Positions 18,442 through 25,112 of a DNA stretch of 64,000 nt are shown here, in pieces. A program made the position numbers and the translations under genes. Under the pieces are notes generated by a model. The model did no database searches. It was given only the letters and a program-made list of their open reading frames with translations, and was not told the DNA's origin. Within the stretch, counting starts at the first letter, position 1; every line of letters begins with the position of its first letter. The DNA is from Pseudomonas matsuisoli (GTDB lineage Bacteria; Pseudomonadota; Gammaproteobacteria; Pseudomonadales; Pseudomonadaceae). Location of the stretch: assembly GCF_014647635.1 (NCBI RefSeq), contig NZ_BMPO01000001.1, positions 248,001 to 312,000 on the forward strand. Direction: 5' to 3'.

Positions 18442-18761
18442 GTAGAGAAACCTCGCGCCAAGCCATCGCGCTACAGTATGACGGCCAGACGGCGCCTCAG
18501 TTAACGGCGAAAGGAGACGACGCACTTGCCGAAGCGATACTCGCGATCGCACGCGAGCACGAGGTCCCCATCTATGAGAACGCGGACCTGGTGAAGTTGC
18601 TCGCGCGCCTCGAGCTGGGCGATGAAATCCCGGAAGCGCTGTACCGCACTATCGCGGAGATTATCGCGTTCGCTTGGTACCTGAAAGGCAAGTTTCCCGC
18701 GGGGTTTAATCCGTTCGCACCCGACACCAGCGACGTTCCGCTGCTCAGCGGCCCGCGTTAA
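18438..18761 (+). CDS. Small FlhB C-terminal-domain paralogue (FlhX type)
   Basis: A 107-residue cytoplasmic protein equivalent to the part of FlhB that follows the NPTH autocleavage site (SRQAIALQYDGQTAPQLTAKG, then EHEVPIYENADLVKLLARLE, IPEALYRTIAEIIAFAWYLK). It has no membrane helices and no NPTH motif. Full-length flhB is at 35204-36340. Such proteins are described in other bacteria as FlhX and can partly replace the cleaved FlhB C-domain; that role here is inference. It overlaps the upstream fliK-like gene by 4 bp and the convergent rhodanese gene by 17 bp. Confidence 0.87.
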   Translation: MSRETSRQAIALQYDGQTAPQLTAKGDDALAEAILAIAREHEVPIYENADLVKLLARLELGDEIPEALYRTIAEIIAFAWYLKGKFPAGFNPFAPDTSDVPLLSGPR

Positions 18762-19179
18762 GTTGCAGCACCTCGCCCATCACGCCTTTACCCTGAGGCA
18801 GATCGGCGAGCATCCAAGCAAAGTAGCCGTCCCGAAAGTAGAAGACATTCTCATAGCCCCACTCCACCGCCAGCTCGCTCGCGAACGCGGCCGCCGGGCA
18901 AACATCACTGTCACAGTAGATCACCAGCGGCACGTCACGCGGCCATTGGGGGTCGGCTAAGCCTGCGAATCGATTGGTCAGTTCCAAGTGAACCGCGCCG
19001 TGAACGTGCCCCCAACCCCATGCCTCGGCGGGACGCACATCGATGAATACCGCACCCAACTGATGTAGATGCTGCGCTTGATAGACATTGACGGTCATCG
19101 CGCCTTTGATATCGGCAGGTGCCTCGGCAGCATTGGCGGCAAAGCAAAAGCAAAGCAACAGCGGCAGGAGCAATCTCAT
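18745..19179 (-). CDS. Secreted rhodanese-domain protein
   Basis: A 144-residue protein with a signal peptide (MRLLLPLLLCFCFAANAAEA) and one rhodanese domain. FIDVRPAEAWGWGHVHGAVH is the CH2A-type motif and YCDSDVCPAAAFA holds the active-site Cys. A periplasmic sulfur-transfer or thiol role is likely but the substrate is unknown. GGAGG lies just before the ATG at 19179, which is preferred over a longer frame. Its 3' end overlaps the 3' end of the FlhX-type gene by 17 bp on the other strand. Confidence 0.88.
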   Translation of the reverse strand: MRLLLPLLLCFCFAANAAEAPADIKGAMTVNVYQAQHLHQLGAVFIDVRPAEAWGWGHVHGAVHLELTNRFAGLADPQWPRDVPLVIYCDSDVCPAAAFASELAVEWGYENVFYFRDGYFAWMLADLPQGKGVMGEVLQLNAGR

Positions 19180-19341
19180 GGGAACCTCCCCAAGCGAGAT
19201 TCTAGGCGCTGCGGAAGGCAGCCCTGAAAAATCCATTTCGTACAATGGTTCGAGAACGATCGGGCAGTCAGGGTTCAACCGACCCGAGCAAAGACGCGCC
19301 CGGCGGTCTGGAAGTTTCCTGGTAAGACAGTGTCGAAGAGC

Positions 19342-19417
19342 ATCGCGGGCATGGCCCGCTCCTACAAGGATGACAACAATCGTGTTTGTTCCTGTGGGAG
19401 CGGGCCATGCCCGCGAT
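19342..19417. repeat. REPIN, GCGGGCATGGCCCGCTCCTAC type
   Basis: Two inverted REP units (ATCGCGGGCATGGCCCGCTC and GAGCGGGCCATGCCCGCGAT) around a short spacer, in the 288-bp gap between the rhodanese and DUF2802 genes. Same family as 11557-11624. Confidence 0.85.
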
Positions 19418-19467
19418 TGGAGCGGCTACAGATCCCGCCCTGGCGATGCGTTTGAATGCAGTAAGTC

Positions 19468-19881
19468 CTACTTCCGCGACTTCGGCCCTTTGTGCAGCTT
19501 GCTGACCAACTCCGCTTCGGCTTGAGTCAGGCCACACGATTGCGTCAGGTCATCGATACTCGCTCCCATCCCCACTAAACGTGCGGCCTGGGTAAAGGAG
19601 AAGTTGGCGGGGTCGCGTTGTTCGATTTGGGTGAGCTTGTCGGGAATCGGGGCGAGCGTCTTGCGCAAGTCATGCAACTCTTCACCCATGCGCACACTGC
19701 CCGCCAGATAAGTGTCCAGCCGCTTGATGATTTCGCGGATTCGCTGATCATGCAGCGCGTCGCGCTCGGCCTGTTCACGGATTGATTTCTGCAGCTTTTG
19801 CTGCCCCTGCATCAACCAGAAACAGGCGCCCCCCAGCCCGACGCAGAGCATGACCAAGGCGCCAATGGCTGCCTCGATCAA
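19468..19881 (-). CDS. DUF2802 protein of the chemotaxis operon
   Basis: A 137-residue protein with one N-terminal membrane helix (AAIGALVMLCVGLGGACFWL), a predicted coiled coil (QKLQKSIREQAERDALHDQR) and a C-terminal helix-turn-helix-like segment (FTQAARLVGMGASIDDLTQS). Members of this family always sit at the end of the Pseudomonas che/mot cluster, immediately after cheW; here the gap is 1 bp, so co-translation is likely. Function unknown; membership of the polar chemotaxis array or pole-localisation machinery is inferred from context. Confidence 0.82.
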   Translation of the reverse strand: MIEAAIGALVMLCVGLGGACFWLMQGQQKLQKSIREQAERDALHDQRIREIIKRLDTYLAGSVRMGEELHDLRKTLAPIPDKLTQIEQRDPANFSFTQAARLVGMGASIDDLTQSCGLTQAEAELVSKLHKGPKSRK

Positions 19882-19882
19882 C

Positions 19883-20362
19883 TCAGATGTTCTCCAGATC
19901 CGACCACTCTTCCTCGGTCATCAGCTTGTCCAGCTCGACCAGGATCAGCAGTTCGCCGTTCTTGTTGCACACGCCCTGAATGAACTTCGCGGACTCGTCG
20001 TTACCCACGTTTGGCGCGGTTTCGATCTCGGACTGCCGCAGGTAGACCACTTCGGCCACGCTGTCGACGAGAATACCTACGACCTGCTTATCGGCTTCAA
20101 TGATCACGATCCGCGTATTGTCGGTCACTTCCGCGTAGTCGAGGCCAAAGCGCTGGCGGGTATCGATTACCGTCACCACGTTGCCACGCAGGTTGATGAT
20201 GCCCAGCACGTAGCTCGGCGCACCCGGTACGGGAGCGATTTCGGTGTAACGCAGCACTTCTTGGACCTGCATCACATTGATGCCGTAGGTCTCATTGTCC
20301 AGGCGGAACGTTACCCACTGAAGGATGGGGTCATCACTACCTTGTCCAGACGTCTTCTTCAT
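19883..20362 (-). CDS. cheW: Chemotaxis adaptor CheW
   Basis: Couples chemoreceptors to CheA in the membrane-associated array. A 159-residue single CheW domain (LQWVTFRLDNETYGINVMQV, then YVLGIINLRGNVVTVIDTRQ, and VGILVDSVAEVVYL). Length and motifs are typical. It is near the promoter-distal end of the che/mot operon, 72 bp after the parP-like gene and 1 bp before the DUF2802 gene. Confidence 0.95.
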   Translation of the reverse strand: MKKTSGQGSDDPILQWVTFRLDNETYGINVMQVQEVLRYTEIAPVPGAPSYVLGIINLRGNVVTVIDTRQRFGLDYAEVTDNTRIVIIEADKQVVGILVDSVAEVVYLRQSEIETAPNVGNDESAKFIQGVCNKNGELLILVELDKLMTEEEWSDLENI

Positions 20363-20434
20363 GGCCTTGCCTCGTCAATTACCGCACTGGCGGCATTCGT
20401 ATCATGTTTCTGCCACGTGCCCCAAGGCACGTGT

Positions 20435-21391
20435 TCAGGCTTGTCGTGCTGCCGCTCCGCTCGCATGGCGAATGGCGCCGCTGAGCAACAGGTCGGCCAG
20501 GGCCGATACATCCAAGAGCGCACACATGTGTTCGACGACCGTCCCGGCCAACCAGGGCCGTTGAGCGCGCTGCATGCGCCACTTTACTTCCCTCGGATCT
20601 AGGCGAATGGAATGGCTGACATTGTGGACCGCCATTCCCCATTCGCAACCCTGCACGGAAATGACGTATTGCAAACCTTCACGGAAATCATCGCGGTAAC
20701 GCTCGGGCATGACCCACCGAGCGGCATCCAACACCTTCAGGTTACCTGCCTGGCTGGGAAGGATACCGAGGAACCAGTCCGGCTGCCCGAAGAGCGGTGT
20801 CAGCTCCCGATCATTCAACGGATAGATCGACCCCAGACACGCCAAAGGTACAGCTAGCGTGAGCCCCGCCACATCGAACAGCAGGCATTCAAAAGGCTCC
20901 TGCGCCCACGCTGGCGGAGTTTCATAATTAGCGGGCGGTGGCGGCGTACTGGCCTGAGCCTTGAGCACGACCAGAGGCTCGACAACAGGCGTCGTGACGG
21001 CAGGCTCGAGCTCTGCCATACGGGTAGCAGGCGAAATCGAGGTTTCGACGTATTCGACTTGATCCAACAGAGGCACGTCCGCTACCGGCATGTCCGCTAC
21101 CGGCACGTCCGCTACCGGCACGTCCGAAACCGGCATGTCCGTAAGCGGCAACTCCGCAACCGGCTCGAGAGCAACGTAAGCCAGCGGCGCGGACTCGGGT
21201 GCCGGGGCGGTGTTGACCTGGCGCGGGACGACCTTAAGCGCATCGCGCTGCTGCTCCTCGCGAACGGCCGCCTCGAACTCCTCCACCGACACGCTATCGG
21301 CAAGTTCGATCTGGGCATCCTGCAACAACGTATCCAGGTACGACTGGATAGTCAGTTGCGTGCGGTTGACGGTAGCAGTGCTCTGGCTCAT
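20435..21391 (-). CDS. CheW-domain protein, ParP-like polar array organiser
   Basis: A 318-residue protein with an N-terminal coiled segment, a low-complexity middle and a C-terminal CheW-like domain (FECLLFDVAGLTLAVPLACL, then PDWFLGILPSQAGNLKVLDA). The middle (about residues 90-120) is built from repeated five-residue units of the PVADV type, encoded by a 15-bp tandem repeat. Known homologues beside a ParA/Soj-like gene are ParP, which links ParC and CheA and keeps arrays at the pole; identity here rests on this context. The ATG at 21391 is used; a TTG 30 bp upstream in frame is an alternative, and neither has a strong ribosome site. Confidence 0.8.
   Translation of the reverse strand: MSQSTATVNRTQLTIQSYLDTLLQDAQIELADSVSVEEFEAAVREEQQRDALKVVPRQVNTAPAPESAPLAYVALEPVAELPLTDMPVSDVPVADVPVADMPVADVPLLDQVEYVETSISPATRMAELEPAVTTPVVEPLVVLKAQASTPPPPANYETPPAWAQEPFECLLFDVAGLTLAVPLACLGSIYPLNDRELTPLFGQPDWFLGILPSQAGNLKVLDAARWVMPERYRDDFREGLQYVISVQGCEWGMAVHNVSHSIRLDPREVKWRMQRAQRPWLAGTVVEHMCALLDVSALADLLLSGAIRHASGAAARQA
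21072..21152 (-). repeat. 15-bp tandem repeat inside the parP-like gene
   Basis: Five to six head-to-tail 15-bp units (GTCCGCTACCGGCAC with small variation) encode successive PVADV/PVADM/PVSDV pentapeptides. The period is a multiple of three, so copy-number changes would keep the frame and only alter linker length. Confidence 0.85.
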
Positions 21392-21479
21392 GAAAAACGC
21401 CCGGTGAAAATGGCTGAACAACCTATCGGCAGCGTGCCGCGAACACTTGAGGCGTCACTGAAGAAATTCATGCGGCCCA

Positions 21480-22268
21480 TCAGGCAACCTGCGCGGCGGT
21501 CTGTTGCATCAGCAAATGCTTGAGCAACGCGCGATAGGCGATGACACCCCGGCTATTCGCGTCGTGGCGGGACGGGGTCACGCCGGCACGGCTGGCATCG
21601 CGCAGACGCGTATCGATAGGTACATACGCCTGCCACAGGTGCTCCGGGTAGTTGCTTTGAAGCAAGCGCAGCGTGCTCAAAGACGCCTGAGTCCGACGGT
21701 CGAACAAGGTGGGAACGATGTGATAAGCCAATGGTTGGCGGCGAGATCGGTTGATCATCGCCAGCGTATTGACCATGCGCTCAAGCCCCTTGACCGCGAG
21801 AAACTCGGTCTGCACAGGAATGACCAGCTGCTGGCTGGCTGCCAGCGCGTTCACCATAAGTACGCCTAGCAAGGGCGGGCTATCGATGATCGCGTGATCG
21901 AACTGGCCCCATAGCTGAGCGAGGCTTTTCGAAATGACGAGTCCAAGGCCGCTTTGCCCTGGCGACTGACGCTCCAACGTCGCCAGGGCGGTACTGGACG
22001 GCAGTAACGACAGACGCTCATGCCCGGTTTCCAGTAGCAATCGCGCCGGTAATCCCTCCGGGACTTGGCCGCCATGCAAAAACAGGTCGTACGTGCTGTG
22101 CTCGATGGAATCGGGATCGTGGCGGAAGTAGCTCGTCATCGAACCGTGCGGGTCCAGATCGACGATCAAGACGCGTTTGCCGGCGTCCGCAAGCAACCCG
22201 GCCAGTGCGATGGACGTGGTGGTTTTCCCCACACCCCCTTTCTGATTGGCGACGGCCCAAACTTTCAT
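21480..22268 (-). CDS. ParA/Soj-family ATPase for chemotaxis-cluster positioning (ParC-like)
   Basis: A 262-residue ParA-type ATPase. The deviant Walker A is KGGVGKTTTS at about residues 10-19, Walker A' is VLIVDLDPHGSMTSYF, and Walker B is HAIIDSPPLLGVL. The start at 22268 (MKVWAVANQKGG) has GAGGTGA 8 bp upstream. In polar-flagellated bacteria this gene, directly followed by parP and cheW, encodes ParC, which places chemotaxis arrays at the cell pole; the context here matches exactly. It lies 48 bp after motD. Confidence 0.9.
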   Translation of the reverse strand: MKVWAVANQKGGVGKTTTSIALAGLLADAGKRVLIVDLDPHGSMTSYFRHDPDSIEHSTYDLFLHGGQVPEGLPARLLLETGHERLSLLPSSTALATLERQSPGQSGLGLVISKSLAQLWGQFDHAIIDSPPLLGVLMVNALAASQQLVIPVQTEFLAVKGLERMVNTLAMINRSRRQPLAYHIVPTLFDRRTQASLSTLRLLQSNYPEHLWQAYVPIDTRLRDASRAGVTPSRHDANSRGVIAYRALLKHLLMQQTAAQVA

Positions 22269-22316
22269 CGAAGCTTCACCTCTGCATGGCAAGGCGGCTA
22301 AGCGCCTCGCTGCACC

Positions 22317-23171
22317 CTACCCAGCGGGCGACGTGGAATTGACGGCGCCATTGCTGGGCGCCTGATTACCCGACGCCGGTGCAGATTGCGTGCCATCCAC
22401 CGATGCCGGCGGCTGGGCGCCGGGGCCGCTGCGGTGAATATCCGTATCCCGCGATACCAGCAGTACGACGCGGCGATTCCGCGCCCGTCCCTCCTCCGTG
22501 GTATTCGCCGCAATAGGCTGGTATTCGCCGTAGCCCACGGCAGCCAGCCGCGCAGGTTCTATCCCGCTTGCGACCATAAGGCGAACGATGCTCGCCGCGC
22601 GCGCAGCAGACAGCTCCCAGTTGGTTGGATACGCCGCGCTACGGATGGGAACGTTGTCGGTGAAGCCTTCGACTTTCACCGGATTTTCGTATGGTGCCAA
22701 AATTCCGGCGATGCGTTCGATGATGGCGAAGGCTTCATTTCGCGGAATCGCATCGCCGCTTGGGAAGAGCAACCCCGAATTCAACTCGATCTCGATCCAC
22801 ATCTCATTGCCGCGCACCGTGAACTGGTCTGCGGCGATCAGATCGCCAAACGCCTCGCGCACGCTCTCAGCTATGCGTCGCAACGCATCCTCCGGCCCGC
22901 TTTCCGCGGCCGTATCAGCCTGCTCAAGATCGGTCGTGCGCGGTCGTTCATCACCAATCGGTATCGGTTTGAGCGAGCGCTCGGGTTGATTGAACACGCC
23001 CGTCAGGCTCTCGGTAAGCACTTTGTACTTACCTTCATTCAATGAGGAAATGGCATACATCACGACGAAGAAGGCAAACAGCAGCGTGATGAAATCCGCA
23101 TAAGAAATTAGCCAACGCTCATGATTCTGGTGTTCTTCGTGACGCCTTCGGCGCCCGCGTGAACCTCTCAT
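22317..23171 (-). CDS. motD: Flagellar stator protein MotD (MotB family)
   Basis: Peptidoglycan-anchoring half of the second stator complex with MotC. 284 residues: a basic N-terminus (MRGSRGRRRRHEEHQ), one membrane helix containing the proton-binding Asp region (WLISYADFITLLFAFFVVMYA), and a C-terminal OmpA-like domain (VKVEGFTDNVPI, LSAARAASIVRLMVASGIEP). The tail is Pro/Ser/Gly-rich. It starts 18 bp after the motC stop, so the pair is co-transcribed. Confidence 0.95.
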   Translation of the reverse strand: MRGSRGRRRRHEEHQNHERWLISYADFITLLFAFFVVMYAISSLNEGKYKVLTESLTGVFNQPERSLKPIPIGDERPRTTDLEQADTAAESGPEDALRRIAESVREAFGDLIAADQFTVRGNEMWIEIELNSGLLFPSGDAIPRNEAFAIIERIAGILAPYENPVKVEGFTDNVPIRSAAYPTNWELSAARAASIVRLMVASGIEPARLAAVGYGEYQPIAANTTEEGRARNRRVVLLVSRDTDIHRSGPGAQPPASVDGTQSAPASGNQAPSNGAVNSTSPAG

Positions 23172-23189
23172 GCCGGGTATCTCATGTCA

Positions 23190-23930
23190 TCACTCCATGA
23201 AACCCTGGAGCTTCAACTCGATCGCGCGCGGATTTTCGCCCTCAGCGATGGACAGGATGCCCTCGAGCAGCATTTCTCGGTAGCGGGAGCGGCGCAGCGC
23301 GACGCTTTTTAGCTTGTTCCCAACGGGTAGCAGAATGAGGTTGGCCACCGCGATGCCATAGATCGTGGCGACGAAGGCGACCGCGATGCCACCGCCGAGC
23401 TCGCTCGGGTCCGCAAGATTGGCCATCACATGAATCAACCCCATGACGGCGCCGATGATGCCAAGCGTGGGTGCATAGCCACCCATGCTTTCGTACACCT
23501 TCGCGGCCTCGATATCGCGGTCTTCCTGGGTATACATATCCACTTCCAGAATGGAGCGAATCGCTTCCGGCTCGGTGCCGTCCGCTAGCAGTTGCAACCC
23601 TTTACGCGCGTAGGGATCCGACTCGGCATCCGCCAAAGGTTCGAGGCCGAGCAGGCCTTCCTTGCGCGCCGTCAGGCTCCACCCCACGACGCGCTGGGTA
23701 CCGCCGACAAAGTCGATCTTCGGCGGAAACAAGATCCACCCGACCATGGTCAACGCACGCTTGAACACCTGCATCGGGACTTGCAGCAGCGTGGCGCCGA
23801 GCGTTCCGCCCAGCACGATAAGCGCAGCAGGGCCATTCATCAGTGCCAGAACGCTGCCGCCTTCCAGGAAATTGCCGCCAACAATGGCGACGAAGGCCAG
23901 GATCAAGCCGATCAGGCTCAGCACATCCAT
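23190..23930 (-). CDS. motC: Flagellar stator protein MotC (MotA family)
   Basis: Ion-channel half of the MotCD stator in the inner membrane. 246 residues with four membrane helices (MDVLSLIGLILAFVAIVGGN at the N-terminus; GGYAPTLGIIGAVMGLIHVM and IAVAFVATIYGIAVANLILL near the C-terminus) and a large cytoplasmic loop. In Pseudomonas MotCD supports swarming and is subject to c-di-GMP control; a MotAB pair is expected elsewhere in the genome. It follows cheB by 17 bp. Confidence 0.95.
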   Translation of the reverse strand: MDVLSLIGLILAFVAIVGGNFLEGGSVLALMNGPAALIVLGGTLGATLLQVPMQVFKRALTMVGWILFPPKIDFVGGTQRVVGWSLTARKEGLLGLEPLADAESDPYARKGLQLLADGTEPEAIRSILEVDMYTQEDRDIEAAKVYESMGGYAPTLGIIGAVMGLIHVMANLADPSELGGGIAVAFVATIYGIAVANLILLPVGNKLKSVALRRSRYREMLLEGILSIAEGENPRAIELKLQGFME

Positions 23931-23947
23931 CGAAGGTGTTCCTTTTC

Positions 23948-25042
23948 CTACATGCAGGCTTCAGTTATGTGGCGACCGATGTCATCGAGGCTGTACACCG
24001 CGTCAGCGAGATTGGCCTTTACAACGGACATTGGCATGCCATAGATGACGCAACTCGCTTCGTCCTGTGCCCAGACCTGGCTGCCGCTCTGCTTTAGCAA
24101 ACGCGCGCCCTCACGACCGTCGGCGCCCATGCCGGTGAGCACCACGGCCAGCACTTTGTCACCGTAGGAGCGCGCGGCAGAACCAAAGGTGATATCGACG
24201 CAAGGCTTGTAGTTGAGGCGCTCATCACCAGGTAGAATTTTCACGACACCGCGTGAATCCACCATCATCTGCTTGCCGCCTGGTGCCAACAGAGCCAAAC
24301 CAGGACGCATGTGGTCGCCGTCTTCGGCCTCTTTCACATTGATCCGGCATAGTTTGTCCAAACGCTCGGCGAATGCCTTGGTGAACGCCGCGGGCATGTG
24401 CTGGATCAACAGCAGCGGCGCGGGAAAATTCGCCGGAAGTTGCGTCAGTACACGCTGCAATGCCACAGGGCCGCCAGTAGAGGTGCCAATGGCGACAAGC
24501 TTGTAGGCCTTGCGACGGGGCGCAGGGCTACTTTGCGCGGGAGCCGGCGTGCCTTGCGGCGAAGCGGCAGGACGGCGCGCAGGTGCAGGCGCCGACGCCG
24601 TAGCGGCGGGTGCGCTTGCGGGGGAATAGGCACTAAAACGCCGATTGGCCCGGGCAATCGTGTGAATCTTCTCGCAAAGCAGCGTTTTGACTTTCTGCGG
24701 ATTGCGCGAGATGTCTTCGAAATTCTTCGGCAGGTAATCGACGGCACCGGCATCCAGCGCGTCAAGCGTGACGCGCGCACCTTCGTGCGTCAGCGAGGAG
24801 AACATCAAAACGGGCGTCGGGCTGCGCTGCATGATGTTACGCACGGCCGTGATGCCATCCATCATGGGCATCTCGTAGTCCATCGTGATGACGTCTGGCT
24901 TGAGCGCCTGCGCCTGCTCGATGGCCTCGCGGCCGTTACTTGCGGTCCCAATCACCTGGATGTTGGGGTCCGACGACAAGATCTCATTGAGGCGGCGGCG
25001 AAAGAATCCAGAATCGTCGACCACCAGCACCTTTACCGGCAT
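23948..25042 (-). CDS. cheB: Chemotaxis response regulator protein-glutamate methylesterase
   Basis: Demethylates and deamidates receptor glutamates for adaptation. 364 residues: receiver domain 1-120 with phospho-acceptor Asp55 ([13 protein letters not shown]), a Pro/Ala-rich linker at about 140-180, and the methylesterase domain with catalytic Ser ([12 protein letters not shown]), His ([10 protein letters not shown]) and Asp ([14 protein letters not shown]). The start at 25042 is preferred because AGGAG lies 7 bp upstream; the longer frame adds eight untypical residues. Confidence 0.96.
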   Translation of the reverse strand: MPVKVLVVDDSGFFRRRLNEILSSDPNIQVIGTASNGREAIEQAQALKPDVITMDYEMPMMDGITAVRNIMQRSPTPVLMFSSLTHEGARVTLDALDAGAVDYLPKNFEDISRNPQKVKTLLCEKIHTIARANRRFSAYSPASAPAATASAPAPARRPAASPQGTPAPAQSSPAPRRKAYKLVAIGTSTGGPVALQRVLTQLPANFPAPLLLIQHMPAAFTKAFAERLDKLCRINVKEAEDGDHMRPGLALLAPGGKQMMVDSRGVVKILPGDERLNYKPCVDITFGSAARSYGDKVLAVVLTGMGADGREGARLLKQSGSQVWAQDEASCVIYGMPMSVVKANLADAVYSLDDIGRHITEACM

Positions 25043-25112
25043 ACGCACTCCTGACTGACCGCGCACTAGGCGCGGCGCGGCCTAACGGCCATTTAGTATT
25101 GCCCGCGCGGCG

